A stretch of DNA of 64,000 nt from Bacteroidetes bacterium ADurb.Bin013 (GCA_002071385.1 MWFB01000005.1:1-64000), one strand, 5' to 3'; shown: positions 27,501-37,336, counted from the first letter of the stretch. Program-made: numbers and translations. Notes: generated by a model from the letters alone, not told the origin.

Positions 27501-28973
27501 ATGAAAGTTTTCCGCACAAAGGACATCGGCACCGTAGACCTTTTGTACAGGGAAATAACGGGTGTGACCGAACAAGACCTGATAGAGCGTGCGGCACACG
27601 CTTTTGTGCAGGCTTTCATCCGAGAGGAAAAGAAACCGGGAAGGGTACTGGTGGTTGCCGGCCCGGGCAACAACGGGGCTGATGCCCGGTCCGTTGCACG
27701 CTTGTTGACCGAACTGGGCTGGCAGACAGATCTGTGGGATTTTTCAGAAAAAGACCAAGTGGAAAATCAGCTGGCAGACTGGACCGGTTACTTGCAAAAC
27801 CTGCCTGCGGGCACGGTGGTGATAGACGGATTATTCGGATCGGGCCTGACAAGGCCTGTGACAGATCCTTATGCCCGGATCATTGAGGGTATCAATGCGC
27901 TGGATACCACTGTGTATGCTGTGGATATTCCTTCCGGACTTGCCGGTGACGGCATTCCCTTTACCACCGGAGCGGTTGTGAAAGCCTCGGCCACTTTCAC
28001 CTTTCAGTTCCCTAAATTGTCTTTCTTCTTTGCCGAGAATTACCCTTATGTGGGCCAGTGGGAGGTCCTTGATATAGGAATGGGAGGGATGGCTTATCCA
28101 GAGGTTGATACACCGTTCAGGATGACAGAAGAGTCTGATATCCATAACCTTTTTCCCCGGAAAAGGCACCCTTTTTCTTTCAAGAACAACTACGGGCACG
28201 CCCTGCTCATTGCCGGAAGCCTGGGTAAAATGGGAGCCGCCATTCTTTCTGCCCGTTCTTGCCTGCGTGTGGGCACCGGCCTTCTGACGGCACATCTTCC
28301 CGGACGGGGAGAGATCCCCATGCAGACCTCATTGCCCGAGGCCATGGTTTCCCTGGACAGCCACAGGGACGTGGCCGGAGACCTGCCGCATGGACTCCTG
28401 GTGCCAAAGACACCCTATACAGCCATCGGAGCCGGACCGGGCCTTGGAACATCCGGGGAAACGGCCGGTATGTTATGGGATTTGCTGAAATGGTTCGGCA
28501 ATAAGACACCTTGCCCCTCCCTGGTGCTGGATGCAGATGCCCTGAACATCATATCCGAACATCCCGGCATGATGGAATACCTGCCCAGGGGAACGGTCCT
28601 GACGCCCCATCCGGGAGAATTCGACCGTCTGGCCAGGGCCTGTGGCATGGCCCGTGCCGAGAGCTCTTACCTGAGGGCCATACAGGCCGTTGAAATGGCG
28701 GTGGAACACAAGATCATTGTTGTGCTAAAGGGAAGGTACACCCTGATTGCGACACCGACCGCCCCTCACTGGTTCAATCCCGCCGGAAATCCGGCCATGG
28801 CAACAGCCGGAAGCGGTGATGTCCTGACAGGGATCATCCTGGGATTGCTAGCACAGGGATTTGAACCCCGGACGGCAGCCATACTGGGTGTATGGCTTCA
28901 TGCCAGGGCAGGAGACAAGGCTGCTGCCACCGATAGATTTCTCCTTGCCGGCGATATCATTGAGAATCTGTAA
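27501..28973 (+). CDS. nnr: Bifunctional NAD(P)H-hydrate epimerase/dehydratase
   Basis: 490 residues, two domains fused as usual in bacteria. Residues about 1-215 are the YjeF_N epimerase with GPGNNGADARSVAR and VDIPSGLAGD. Residues about 230-490 are the ADP-dependent dehydratase (ribokinase-like) with GAGPGLG, LDADALN, TPHPGEF and the GSGDVLTG signature. Repairs NADHX/NADPHX. Starts 10 nt after nadD. The stop overlaps the convergent pseudouridine synthase by 17 nt. Confidence 0.96.
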   Translation: MKVFRTKDIGTVDLLYREITGVTEQDLIERAAHAFVQAFIREEKKPGRVLVVAGPGNNGADARSVARLLTELGWQTDLWDFSEKDQVENQLADWTGYLQNLPAGTVVIDGLFGSGLTRPVTDPYARIIEGINALDTTVYAVDIPSGLAGDGIPFTTGAVVKASATFTFQFPKLSFFFAENYPYVGQWEVLDIGMGGMAYPEVDTPFRMTEESDIHNLFPRKRHPFSFKNNYGHALLIAGSLGKMGAAILSARSCLRVGTGLLTAHLPGRGEIPMQTSLPEAMVSLDSHRDVAGDLPHGLLVPKTPYTAIGAGPGLGTSGETAGMLWDLLKWFGNKTPCPSLVLDADALNIISEHPGMMEYLPRGTVLTPHPGEFDRLARACGMARAESSYLRAIQAVEMAVEHKIIVVLKGRYTLIATPTAPHWFNPAGNPAMATAGSGDVLTGIILGLLAQGFEPRTAAILGVWLHARAGDKAAATDRFLLAGDIIENL

Positions 28974-29655
28974 CTTTTTTCCCGAAAACAGACCACGGGG
29001 ACACGAATACAACGGGCTCCCTTGTTACCGGATGAACAAATGCCAGGCGAAAGGCATGCAAGGAAATGCCACCGTCCTGATTGGGACGTGAAGCGCCGTA
29101 TTTGAGGTCGCCTTTTATGGGGGAACCCATGGCCGCCAGCTGACAGCGGATCTGGTGGTGCCTTCCTGTCAGAAGTTCTATTTCCAGCAAATGGTAATTC
29201 CGGATGCTTTTCAGGTATTTGTAGCGTAACCTGGCTTCTTTGGCCCCTTGCTCCGGTTCATCCAGGGCATATGATTTGTTCTGTTTCTCGTTCCTGGTCA
29301 GGTAATGGACCAGGAGCGCCTCGTCCTGTGCGGGTTTGTTTGCCACAAGAGCCAGGTATGTTTTGCTGACGGTACCCTGGTTAAACATCCTGTTCATGCG
29401 CTCTAGGGCTTTGGACGTCTTAGCAAACAGACAGATACCACTCACCGGACGGTCCAGCCGGTGGGGTACGCCAAGAAAGACATTCCCGGGCTTTGCATCC
29501 CGTACCTTAAGGAAGGCTTTGATGGCTTCACTCAGCGGGGTGTCTCCCGTTATGTCTCCCTGAACGATTTCGCCCACCATCTTGTTGATCACAATAAGGT
29601 GGTTATCCTCGTACAGTATGCGCTCTGACAGCGTCGTCTGAACATGATATGACAT
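28957..29655 (-). CDS. RluA-family 23S/tRNA pseudouridine synthase
   Basis: 232 residues from the ATG at 29655 (MSYHVQTTLSERILYED), 5 nt after a promoter. Catalytic Asp is in PHRLDRPVSG; the LLTGRHHQIRCQL and SPIKGDLKYGA motifs are typical of RluA-family enzymes. No S4 domain is present, so it is closest to the short YqcB/TruC type. Target uridine cannot be assigned. Confidence 0.93.
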   Translation of the reverse strand: MSYHVQTTLSERILYEDNHLIVINKMVGEIVQGDITGDTPLSEAIKAFLKVRDAKPGNVFLGVPHRLDRPVSGICLFAKTSKALERMNRMFNQGTVSKTYLALVANKPAQDEALLVHYLTRNEKQNKSYALDEPEQGAKEARLRYKYLKSIRNYHLLEIELLTGRHHQIRCQLAAMGSPIKGDLKYGASRPNQDGGISLHAFRLAFVHPVTREPVVFVSPWSVFGKKVTDSQ

Positions 29656-29660
29656 AGTGA

Positions 29661-29668
29661 CAAAGATA
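29661..29668 (-). promoter_or_regulatory. -7 promoter element TATCTTTG, pseudouridine synthase
   Basis: Exact consensus on the minus strand with only 5 nt to the ATG at 29655. Confidence 0.65.
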
Positions 29669-29772
29669 ATGAATCCCATGAACTGCCAACCTGTCAGCAA
29701 ATGCCTTTTGGCATAACTATTGAGCATGATAGGGCAGAAATCAGTAAATAATCATTAAAGAACAAATAAATT

Positions 29773-31695
29773 ATGGGTAAAATTATTGGTATAGACCTGG
29801 GGACCACCAACTCCTGCGTTGCCGTCATGGAGGGCAACGAACCGGTAGTGATCATCAATTCGGAAGGAAAACGCACAACCCCTTCGGTTGTGGCATTTGC
29901 AGACAATGGCGAACGCAAGATAGGTGATCCCGCAAAACGTCAGGCAATTACAAACCCCCTAAAAACCATTTATTCGATCAAGCGTTTCATGGGAGAAACT
30001 TTCGACAAGGTTGCCCTTGAGCGCAACAGGGTTTCGTATGCCGTGGAAAAGGGAGACAACAACACACCCCGGGTGAAGATTGACGAACGTTTATATACAC
30101 CGCAGGAAATATCAGCTATGGTCTTGCAGAAGATGAAGAAGACGGCAGAAGATTTCCTGGGACAGGAAGTGACCGAAGCCGTGATAACCGTCCCTGCCTA
30201 TTTCAGTGATTCACAAAGGCAGGCAACCAAAGAGGCCGGAGAAATCGCCGGACTCAAGGTTCGTCGTATCATAAACGAGCCTACGGCTGCTTCGTTGGCC
30301 TATGGACTGGACAAGAAACACAAGGACATGAAGATCGCCGTGTATGACCTGGGAGGTGGCACATTCGACATATCCATCCTGGAACTGGGAGACGGAGTGT
30401 TCGAGGTCAAATCCACCAACGGGGACACCCACCTGGGAGGCGATGACTTTGACCAGGCAGTGATTGACTGGCTTGCCGGGGAATTTGCTTCGGAAAACAG
30501 CGGACTGGACCTAAGGAAGGATCCCATGGCCCTGCAGCGCCTGAAAGAAGCAGCTGAAAAGGCCAAGATCGAACTCTCCAGCCAGAACTCCACAGAGATC
30601 AACCTGCCGTATATCATGCCTGTGGACGGCATGCCCAAACACCTTGTCAAGACATTGACAAGGGCAAAATTTGAACAACTCATAGACAGCCTGGTGCAGC
30701 GCACCGTGGAACCCTGCAAGAAAGCACTTTCAGATGCAGGCATGAAACCTTCCGATATCGATGAAGTGATACTGGTGGGTGGTTCAACCCGTATACCGGT
30801 CATACAGCAGCTGGTGCAAAAACTGTTCGGGCAGGTTCCCGATAAGAGTGTCAATCCGGACGAAGTGGTTGCCATTGGCGCTGCCATCCAGGGCGGTGTT
30901 TTGTCGGGAGATGTGAAGGACGTGCTTTTGCTGGACGTCACCCCGCTGAGCCTTGGCATTGAAACCCTGGGAGGAGTTATGACAAGGCTCATAGAAGCCA
31001 ACACAACCATACCCACAAAAAAATCACAGGTTTTCTCCACTGCCAGCGACAACCAGCCTTCCGTAGAGATCCACGTGCTGCAGGGAGAAAGGCCCATGGC
31101 AAGGGATAACAAGACCATCGGACGATTCCACCTGGATGGCATAGCTCCGGCTCCCCGTGGCATACCCCAGATAGAAGTGTCCTTCGACATAGATGCCAAC
31201 GGCATATTGAACGTCTCGGCAAAGGACAAGGGGACGGGCAAGGAACAGAAAATCCGCATTGAGGCTTCCTCGGGCCTTACCGAAGCAGAGATCAAAAAAA
31301 TGCGGGATGAGGCAAAGGCCAATGAAGAAGCCGACAAGAAGGAAAGGGAACGTGTCGATAAGATCAACGAAGCCGACAGTCTGATCTTCCAGACAGAGAA
31401 ACAGCTCAAGGAGTATGGGGACAAATTGCCGGAAGACAAGAAGAATCCCATACAGGAAGCCCTGAATCAATTGAAAGAGGCACATAAATCACAGGATATT
31501 GCAGCCATAGACAGTGCTATGGAAAACCTCAATAAGGCATGGCATGCTGCCTCGGAAGAAATGTACAAAGCTTCCCAGGCTTCCGGTGAAGGCCAACAGC
31601 AGAGCCCCTTTGAAGGAGGCGCACCAGGCAATGGGACTGGCGCCACACAGGAAGAAGGAGAAGTCAAGGATGTAGATTTTGAAGAGGTCAAGTAA
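29773..31695 (+). CDS. dnaK: Chaperone DnaK (Hsp70)
   Basis: 640 residues. Starts [16 protein letters not shown]; the ATPase signatures YDLGGGTFD and VGGSTRIP are present, followed by the substrate-binding domain and a Gly/Gln-rich tail ending KDVDFEEVK. Folds and holds unfolded proteins with DnaJ and GrpE. First gene of dnaK-grpE-dnaJ-M23-anmK. No CIRCE repeat (TTAGCACTC/GAGTGCTAA) and no clear TAnnTTTG element is seen in the 45-nt leader. Confidence 0.99.
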   Translation: MGKIIGIDLGTTNSCVAVMEGNEPVVIINSEGKRTTPSVVAFADNGERKIGDPAKRQAITNPLKTIYSIKRFMGETFDKVALERNRVSYAVEKGDNNTPRVKIDERLYTPQEISAMVLQKMKKTAEDFLGQEVTEAVITVPAYFSDSQRQATKEAGEIAGLKVRRIINEPTAASLAYGLDKKHKDMKIAVYDLGGGTFDISILELGDGVFEVKSTNGDTHLGGDDFDQAVIDWLAGEFASENSGLDLRKDPMALQRLKEAAEKAKIELSSQNSTEINLPYIMPVDGMPKHLVKTLTRAKFEQLIDSLVQRTVEPCKKALSDAGMKPSDIDEVILVGGSTRIPVIQQLVQKLFGQVPDKSVNPDEVVAIGAAIQGGVLSGDVKDVLLLDVTPLSLGIETLGGVMTRLIEANTTIPTKKSQVFSTASDNQPSVEIHVLQGERPMARDNKTIGRFHLDGIAPAPRGIPQIEVSFDIDANGILNVSAKDKGTGKEQKIRIEASSGLTEAEIKKMRDEAKANEEADKKERERVDKINEADSLIFQTEKQLKEYGDKLPEDKKNPIQEALNQLKEAHKSQDIAAIDSAMENLNKAWHAASEEMYKASQASGEGQQQSPFEGGAPGNGTGATQEEGEVKDVDFEEVK

Positions 31696-31696
31696 T

Positions 31697-32293
31697 ATGC
31701 AAGCAGACAAAAAGAAACATCAGGCCCAGGAGGGGCCTGATGTTCCTCATGTTGAGGAAAGAGATAATGTATCCGGAGCAAATGGTCAGGCACCCGCTCA
31801 GGAAGAACCGGGTACCGGGATAGCACAGGCGGAAGAGACACCCGACGTGAACAAGTTAAAGGAGCAACTGGACCAGACAAACGACAGACTGCTCAGGTTG
31901 CATGCGGAATTCGACAATTACCGCAAACGTACGGCAAAGGAACGCCTGGACCTGGTTCTGACAGCTTCCGAAGACGTTATAAAGGGCATGCTCCCGGTGC
32001 TGGATGATTGCCAGCGCGCACTCAGAACACTGGAAAAACTGGAGAACGCAGATCCTGTATCGGTGGAAGGTGTGAATTTGATATACAGCAAATTGCTGAC
32101 CTATTTACAGGGAAGGGGACTGAAGATCATAGAGGCTAAAGGAAAACCGCTGGATACGGATTTTCATTGTGCTGTGGCAAAAACTCCCGTAAAAGAGAAA
32201 AAATTGAAAGGAAAGATAGTGGATGTTGTTATGGAGGGATATACTCTGAACGGAAAAGTAATCAGGTTCGCTAACGTGGTAGTGGGCGAATAA
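31697..32293 (+). CDS. grpE: Nucleotide exchange factor GrpE
   Basis: 198 residues from the ATG at 31697, which immediately follows the dnaK stop. N-terminal acidic disordered segment (about 60 residues), a long helix with [17 protein letters not shown], then the beta domain ending [23 protein letters not shown], the GrpE signature. Releases ADP from DnaK. Cotranscribed with dnaK and dnaJ. Confidence 0.98.
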   Translation: MQADKKKHQAQEGPDVPHVEERDNVSGANGQAPAQEEPGTGIAQAEETPDVNKLKEQLDQTNDRLLRLHAEFDNYRKRTAKERLDLVLTASEDVIKGMLPVLDDCQRALRTLEKLENADPVSVEGVNLIYSKLLTYLQGRGLKIIEAKGKPLDTDFHCAVAKTPVKEKKLKGKIVDVVMEGYTLNGKVIRFANVVVGE

Positions 32294-32301
32294 GATACAA
32301 T

Positions 32302-33468
32302 ATGGCAAAAAGAGACTTTTACGAAGTATTGGGCGTAGAGAAGAGCGCTTCTGCCGAAGAAATCAAGAAAGCTTACCGGAAAAAAGCACTCCAGTACCAT
32401 CCGGACAAGAACCCGGGAAACAAGGAGGCAGAAGAAAAATTCAAGGAAGCAGCCGAAGCGTACGATGTGCTGAGCGATCAGGCCAAGAAGTCGCGATACG
32501 ACCAGTTCGGCCATGCAGGTGTGGATGGAATGGGTGCCGGAGGGCCGGGAGGTTTTGCAGGCGGGTTCACCATGGACGATATCTTCTCCCGGTTTGGAGA
32601 CATCTTCGGCGGGGCATTCGGAGGAAGTCCCTTTGGCAGTCCCTTTGGCAGTCAGGCCGGCACAAGACGCGGGGTGCGGCGTGGTTCGGATATCCGCATA
32701 CGGGTGAAGCTGAACCTTGAAGAGATTGCCCACGGGGCCGACAAGGTTGTCAAGATCAACAAGCTCAAATCCTGCAGCCATTGTGGCGGAAAAGGCGCTG
32801 TATCCGAGTCTGACATGAGAAAATGTCCCACCTGTAACGGGTCAGGGGTATTTACCCGGGTCACGCATACTTTCCTGGGACAAATGCAGAACAGCAGTCC
32901 ATGCCCTCAGTGCAACGGCGAGGGAAAGATAGTCACCAATCCCTGTAATGAATGCAAGGGAGAAGGTGTCGTAAAGCAAGCCGAGGAAATATCCTTTTCC
33001 ATACCCAAAGGGGTGGAGGAGGGGATGCAGCTTACCATCTCGGGCAAGGGAAATGCTCCCAAACGTGGAGGTGTCAACGGAAACCTTCTGGTTGTCATAG
33101 AAGAAGAGCCCCATCCGCAATTGCAGCGTGACGGGCACGATCTGATCTACACGCTCTTTTTGTCAGTTGTGCAGGCTGCGCTGGGAGACGAAGTGGAAAT
33201 CCCCACCGTAGACGGGAAGGCAAAGATCAAAATAGAACAGGGTATCCAGAGTGGCCGTATCTTGCGTTTGAGGGGCAAGGGATTGCCCGATGTAAACAGC
33301 TATGGCACAGGTGACCTGCTGGTATTTATACAGGTATGGACACCAAAAAAACTCTCCAGGCAGGAGAAGGAAATGTTGTCCAAACTTAAGGATTCTCCTA
33401 ATTTTGCCCCGAATCCTGACAAAGAGGAAAGGAACTTCTTTGACAGGATGAAAAAAATGTTCTCATAA
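32302..33468 (+). CDS. dnaJ: Chaperone DnaJ
   Basis: 388 residues. J domain with the HPD loop (YHPDKNPGN), a Gly/Phe-rich linker, four zinc-finger repeats ([32 protein letters not shown]) and the C-terminal peptide-binding domain. Stimulates DnaK ATPase. Its TAA overlaps the ATG of the M23 peptidase gene (TAATG). Confidence 0.99.
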   Translation: MAKRDFYEVLGVEKSASAEEIKKAYRKKALQYHPDKNPGNKEAEEKFKEAAEAYDVLSDQAKKSRYDQFGHAGVDGMGAGGPGGFAGGFTMDDIFSRFGDIFGGAFGGSPFGSPFGSQAGTRRGVRRGSDIRIRVKLNLEEIAHGADKVVKINKLKSCSHCGGKGAVSESDMRKCPTCNGSGVFTRVTHTFLGQMQNSSPCPQCNGEGKIVTNPCNECKGEGVVKQAEEISFSIPKGVEEGMQLTISGKGNAPKRGGVNGNLLVVIEEEPHPQLQRDGHDLIYTLFLSVVQAALGDEVEIPTVDGKAKIKIEQGIQSGRILRLRGKGLPDVNSYGTGDLLVFIQVWTPKKLSRQEKEMLSKLKDSPNFAPNPDKEERNFFDRMKKMFS

Positions 33469-35258
33469 TGAAGCTTCTTTCAAGACAATTGCCGGCACTG
33501 TTTACAGCGCTGGTTTCTGCTATTGGCAGCCTGCATGCCCAGACTCCCGTTTTATCCGGTTATTACGTCACTCCTGTTCGAGTTGAACCACTTTCCCTGA
33601 GCGGGAGCACCGGTGAGTTCAGGGCAGCTCATTTTCACACCGGCCTTGATTTCCGTGTGGGAGGTGTTTCCGGAGCCCCGGTGTATGCAGCAGCGGAAGG
33701 TTACATTTCCCGTATCACGGTCTCTGCGGGCGGCTACGGAAATTGCCTGCTGGTATCACACCCTAACGGGACCATCTCACTGTACGGGCATCTGGATGCT
33801 TTTTCCCCGAAGGTGGCAGCTTACGTGGAGCAGGAACAATACCGCAGGGAAAGTTTCCAGGTTTCCCTGGATTGTCCTCCTGAGATGTTCCCGGTACAAA
33901 AAGGCGAACAGATTGGAAAAGCAGGCAATACGGGCGATTCGGGCGGTCCCCACCTGCATTTTGAGATCCGCTACCAGGACTCACTTTATGACAATGGCAT
34001 GGTTACAGCCAACCTGCTCAATCATGGCGTCTATAAGCTGGAAGATGCGTTGCCGCCCGAATTCAGGATGGTCCTTTTTTATGGATACAGCACTTCTGAC
34101 GACGGCATACCTGTCACCCGTCTCATTACCGGTTTTGACGGAAACAATAAACAGGCGGCAGTCAATGTTCCGGACACCTTCTTTGTGGCGATAGATGCGA
34201 TTGACCGGATGAACAACACGAATTTCAGACTCGGTGTTCAAACCTGGGAGGTATACCTGGACCAGGATCTGGTGTATCAGTTCAGCAACCTGGACCTGCC
34301 CTTGTCATGGACCCGTCATATACTATCCCTGATCCACTACCCTGAAAGGAGCCGTAACGGAAGGAGCCTTCTCAAAACCTGGGTCGAACCCGGCAACGTG
34401 CTTAAAGACAGGACATACGCACCCACACTGGGCTTATTTACTTTATCCGACACCCTTACTCATTCCCTGCGTATAGTGGTGCATGACGCGGCAGGGCACA
34501 GTACCCGCAGAACATATGCCATAAGGAAAAACAGCGGACTGGAGGCCCTGACCGACAGGCAGGAAAACGTCGTGAACACACCTACTGACGGGCTTCCGGC
34601 AGAAGAATACCAGCAGCATTTCTATTGGGACAGGGAGAATTCCTTTGCTGCCCGGGACATACGTATAACAGTACCATCCAAGGCGCTGTACAGCGACATG
34701 CTGTTCCAGGCTTCACGTTTGGGAATGCTGGAATGGCAACTACATACCCCCGATATTCCGCTCCATTTGCCGATGCAGGTAGAGCTCAGGATTCCGGATA
34801 CCATACCGGCTGCCTTGCATGACAAGGTGGTGGTGATGCGGTTACAGGACAACGGAAGGGATCCCCACCGGCAGGCTGCAGATCCAAACCTGTGGAGGTC
34901 AGCCGGGGGTGAATCAACAGACAGCCTGGTCACCTTCAGGACCAATTCCTTTGGCCGGTTCCGGATGGATGTCGACACCATTCCGCCGGCCGTCATCGCT
35001 TCCTTTTCCCGGGGAGCAGATCTGCGTGGACGCAGTAGCGTGAAATTCACCATAAAGGATGCATGTTCCGGCATCGGGGACTATAAAGTCACCATAGACG
35101 GGAAGTGGATCCTGGGAGTTCATGATCCAAAACGCTCCAGGATTACCTGCATGCTTGAACCAGAAAGGATCACCAGGGGGGTAAGACACCAGGTGGTGAT
35201 GCAGGTTACCGACCAGAAAAACAATATTACAACCTATAAAACGGAATTCTTATGGTAA
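33468..35258 (+). CDS. M23-family (LytM) peptidoglycan endopeptidase-like protein
   Basis: 596 residues. Signal peptide (LFTALVSAIGSLHAQ). The LytM domain lies at about residues 40-190 with zinc ligands in HFHTGLDF (HxxxD) and GPHLHFE (HxH), all intact, so it should be an active murein endopeptidase. About 400 residues of beta-rich sequence follow with no family I can name. The gene is translationally coupled to dnaJ and overlaps anmK by 7 nt, so cell-wall cleavage and muropeptide recycling are tied to the chaperone operon. Confidence 0.92.
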   Translation: MKLLSRQLPALFTALVSAIGSLHAQTPVLSGYYVTPVRVEPLSLSGSTGEFRAAHFHTGLDFRVGGVSGAPVYAAAEGYISRITVSAGGYGNCLLVSHPNGTISLYGHLDAFSPKVAAYVEQEQYRRESFQVSLDCPPEMFPVQKGEQIGKAGNTGDSGGPHLHFEIRYQDSLYDNGMVTANLLNHGVYKLEDALPPEFRMVLFYGYSTSDDGIPVTRLITGFDGNNKQAAVNVPDTFFVAIDAIDRMNNTNFRLGVQTWEVYLDQDLVYQFSNLDLPLSWTRHILSLIHYPERSRNGRSLLKTWVEPGNVLKDRTYAPTLGLFTLSDTLTHSLRIVVHDAAGHSTRRTYAIRKNSGLEALTDRQENVVNTPTDGLPAEEYQQHFYWDRENSFAARDIRITVPSKALYSDMLFQASRLGMLEWQLHTPDIPLHLPMQVELRIPDTIPAALHDKVVVMRLQDNGRDPHRQAADPNLWRSAGGESTDSLVTFRTNSFGRFRMDVDTIPPAVIASFSRGADLRGRSSVKFTIKDACSGIGDYKVTIDGKWILGVHDPKRSRITCMLEPERITRGVRHQVVMQVTDQKNNITTYKTEFLW

Positions 35259-36346
35259 TAATGAAAAATAGCCCGGTGTACGATCCAGGTGAAGGGATCA
35301 CCGCTTTAGGACTGATGTCTGGAACTTCCCTTGACGGGCTGGACCTGTGCCTGGCCCGTTTCACACTAAAGGATGGAAAATGGTCCTACTGCATAACACA
35401 TGCGGATTCTGTCATTTATCCGGCGGAGCTGAAATATGCCCTGTCAACTGCCCAGACAATGACGGCCCTGGATTATGCCCGGTTACACTCCGATTACGGA
35501 ATATACCTGGGTGAGCAGGTCCGTTTGTTTATGGAAAAGTATGGGGTCAGGCCGCAGCTGGTGGCGTCGCACGGTCACACCATTTTCCACCAGCCTTCCA
35601 TAAGGCTTACAAGCCAGATAGGAAGCGGAGCAGGCATTGCCGCTGAAAGCGGAATCCCGGTTGTCTGTGATTTCAGGACCACCGATGTGGCACTTCACGG
35701 CCAGGGAGCCCCACTGGTACCTGTAGGTGACCGGAATCTTTTCGGCGATTATGATTATTGTCTGAACCTGGGGGGATTTTCAAACATATCTTCCGAAGCC
35801 CCTGACGGATCAAGAAAAGCGTATGACATCACAGCCGTCAATTACGTGCTGAATCATTATACCCGCCTGGAAGGAGAAGATTATGACAAAGACGGGCTTC
35901 GCGCCCGCCGGGGGAAAGTGCATAATACCGTTCTGGATGTATTGAACCTGCTCCCATTTTATAAGCAGGGAGGACCTAAATCCCTGGGCAGGGAGTGGGT
36001 GGAAGAAGAAGTATTTCCCCTGATAGATTCCTTTGGTCTGGGCACTGATGATGTGCTGGCCACCTTTTGTGAGCATGTGGCAGTACAGACAGCATCTCAT
36101 GTAAGGCCCGGATCCAGGGTGCTGGTAACCGGCGGAGGGGCTTTCAACCGGTATTTGATGGAACGGATGGCCGCAAGGGCACCCAGGGTGGTTTATTTCA
36201 TTCCCGATGCATTGACCGTCAATTTCAAGGAAGCGCTCATCTTTGCTTTTCTTGGTGTGCTTTATGTATGCGGTATTCCGTCCTGCCTTTCTTCCGTGAC
36301 GGGGAGCCTGCATGATAATATTGGCGGAGCCCTTTATAAATGTTGA
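35252..36346 (+). CDS. anmK: Anhydro-N-acetylmuramic acid kinase
   Basis: 364 residues from 35252, or 361 from the second ATG at 35261. N-terminal LGLMSGTSLDGLDL is the AnmK/hexokinase-fold nucleotide signature; SHGHTIFHQP, CDFRTTDVALHGQGAPLVP and VTGGGAFNRYL are conserved in the family. Opens and phosphorylates 1,6-anhydroMurNAc to MurNAc-6-P during cell-wall recycling, which fits the upstream M23 endopeptidase. A separate promoter for rplS follows at once. Confidence 0.96.
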   Translation: MVIMKNSPVYDPGEGITALGLMSGTSLDGLDLCLARFTLKDGKWSYCITHADSVIYPAELKYALSTAQTMTALDYARLHSDYGIYLGEQVRLFMEKYGVRPQLVASHGHTIFHQPSIRLTSQIGSGAGIAAESGIPVVCDFRTTDVALHGQGAPLVPVGDRNLFGDYDYCLNLGGFSNISSEAPDGSRKAYDITAVNYVLNHYTRLEGEDYDKDGLRARRGKVHNTVLDVLNLLPFYKQGGPKSLGREWVEEEVFPLIDSFGLGTDDVLATFCEHVAVQTASHVRPGSRVLVTGGGAFNRYLMERMAARAPRVVYFIPDALTVNFKEALIFAFLGVLYVCGIPSCLSSVTGSLHDNIGGALYKC

Positions 36347-36353
36347 TAAAAAG

Positions 36354-36384
36354 TTTGGGTAAAAGGAAAAAAACGCTACCTTTG
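36354..36384 (+). promoter_or_regulatory. Promoter of rplS: TTTG / TACCTTTG
   Basis: -33 element TTTG at 36354-36357 and -7 element TACCTTTG at 36377-36384 with 19 nt between, the expected Bacteroidota spacing. About 31 nt to the rplS ATG. Confidence 0.8.
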
Positions 36385-36415
36385 CAAGCCCAAAATTAAC
36401 ACCACACGTACTGAG

Positions 36416-36790
36416 ATGGACTTAATTAAAGTAGCAGAGCAAGCATTTAACGGAAACAGCAAGACTTTTCCGGAATTTAAATCGGGTGATACCATTACGG
36501 TAACCTATATTATTAAGGATGAGACCAAGGAACGTCTGCAGAAATTCCGCGGGGTTTGCATCCAGCGCAAAGGCTCCGGAGCAACGGAAACCTTTACAGT
36601 AAGAAAGATGTCAAACGGAGTGGGTGTTGAACGTATCTTTCCGTATAACTCACCATTCATTGATTCCATAGAAGTCAACAAATACGGGAAGGTCCGCCGC
36701 GCACGCATTTTCTACCTGCGCAACCTTACCGGTAAGAAGGCCCGCATCAAAGAAAGAAGGGTCGTTATTGAGAAACCTGCAGAGGCCTGA
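36416..36790 (+). CDS. rplS: 50S ribosomal protein L19
   Basis: 124 residues. Contains FKSGDTITVTYIIKDETKERLQKFRGVCIQRKG and the SNGVGVERIFPYNSPFIDSIEV core, both highly conserved in L19, and ends GKKARIKERR. L19 lies at the 30S-50S interface. Monocistronic apart from the tRNA-Arg gene 7 nt downstream, with which it probably shares a transcript. Confidence 0.99.
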   Translation: MDLIKVAEQAFNGNSKTFPEFKSGDTITVTYIIKDETKERLQKFRGVCIQRKGSGATETFTVRKMSNGVGVERIFPYNSPFIDSIEVNKYGKVRRARIFYLRNLTGKKARIKERRVVIEKPAEA

Positions 36791-36797
36791 CAATCAT

Positions 36798-36871
36798 GGC
36801 CCCGTAGCTCAACTGAATAGAGCATTTGACTACGGATCAAAAGGTTACAGGTTTGAATCCTGTCGGGGTCG
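36798..36871 (+). tRNA. tRNA-Arg (anticodon ACG)
   Basis: 74 nt without encoded CCA. Acceptor GGCCCCG pairs with CGGGGTC (one G-U). Anticodon stem TTTGA/TCAAA with loop CTACGGA gives ACG; T-arm ACAGG/CCTGT. Lies 7 nt after rplS and before a strong terminator. Confidence 0.95.
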
Positions 36872-36877
36872 CTAAAG

Positions 36878-36911
36878 TGAGGATGACTGAAAAGGTCATC
36901 CTCATTTTTTT
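36878..36911 (+). terminator. Rho-independent terminator after tRNA-Arg
   Basis: Stem TGAGGATGAC (36878-36887) with GTCATCCTCA (36895-36904), 10 bp, then a run of T residues to 36911. Confidence 0.9.
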
Positions 36912-36935
36912 AAGCCGATGCGCAATCTTGTTTCA

Positions 36936-37262
36936 GGCAGCCGCTGCACTACAATGAACTGAGCGCTTTTTTGGTACGCCGAGGCGCTCAGTTCTTTGCA
37001 ATGCAGCGAGCTTGCCGTTGAGCAGCATAGGAGGTTCCACCTCCTTTTTGTAGGGTTCAAAGCGAAGCAGGGCGTGTGGCAGTCTCCTCCGCAAGGCGTG
37101 TCCACCCCCGGACACGGGCAGGGGGAGGGGCCCAATGGATACAAGTGGTCGCAGACCACGCAGAAGACGTTGGGAGGGGCCGGAGCAAAGCAAGTTGATA
37201 AACTTGCGAAGCGGAGTCCTTCCGGGGGAGAGCTGCCACACGCTGCGAGGTTCGAACCTACT
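36936..37262. ncRNA. Candidate structured RNA region, unassigned
   Basis: About 330 bases without a plausible gene but with dense nested complementarity. Block 1: CGCTGCA (36942-36948) with TGCAGCG (37002-37008) enclosing an 11-bp stem GAACTGAGCGC (36956-36966)/GCGCTCAGTTC (36984-36994), then hairpin AGGAGGT-TCC-ACCTCCT and T5 (37029-37049). Block 2: outer pairing TAGGGTTC (37051-37058)/GAACCTA (37254-37260, one bulge) and an 11-bp stem GCGTGTGGCAG (37072-37082)/CTGCCACACGC (37233-37243). These enclose hairpins CGTGTCC/GGACACG (37097/37110), GTGGTC/GACCAC (37145/37154) and GCAAGTT/AACTTGC (37190/37201). A strong terminator follows on the plus strand. No TAnnTTTG promoter is seen just upstream, so it may be processed from the rplS-tRNA transcript. 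Not recognised as tmRNA, RNase P RNA, SRP RNA or 6S RNA. Confidence 0.55.
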
Positions 37263-37270
37263 AAATGAAA

Positions 37271-37310
37271 GGAGCCGGCTAAAAATCACTTTTTAGTCGG
37301 CTCCATTTTT
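37271..37310 (+). terminator. Strong terminator hairpin between structured region and umuD
   Basis: GGAGCCGGCTAAAAA (37271-37285) pairs with TTTTTAGTCGGCTCC (37290-37304), 15 bp with one G-U, loop of four, followed by ATTTTTATT. Could act in both directions. Confidence 0.9.
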
Positions 37311-37323
37311 ATTGAAGATTGCC

Positions 37324-37331
37324 TACCTTTG
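37324..37331 (+). promoter_or_regulatory. -7 promoter element TACCTTTG, umuD
   Basis: Consensus element with 5 nt to the umuD ATG at 37337; suggests a leaderless transcript. No obvious LexA-type box is seen. Confidence 0.65.
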
Positions 37332-37336
37332 TTTTC

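Noticed and set aside
29728-29772. CIRCE or heat-shock operator before dnaK
   Set aside because: No TTAGCACTC/GAGTGCTAA pair in the leader.
30300-31451. 383-codon frame antisense to dnaK
   Set aside because: Shadow of dnaK with Ser/Pro-rich composition and no domain.
37241-37262. tRNA fragment or attachment site (GAGGTTCGAACC resembles a T-arm)
   Set aside because: No acceptor, D- or anticodon arms, and no matching duplicate or integrase nearby.
36902-37289. Frames of 60-118 codons on both strands downstream of tRNA-Arg
   Set aside because: Low-complexity Pro/Arg/Cys peptides, no start signals; explained by base-paired structure.
36905-37310. tmRNA, RNase P RNA or SRP RNA
   Set aside because: No tag peptide or tRNA-like acceptor, no conserved RNase P core, and no SRP GGTCAGG/GGAAGGAAGCAGCC loop.
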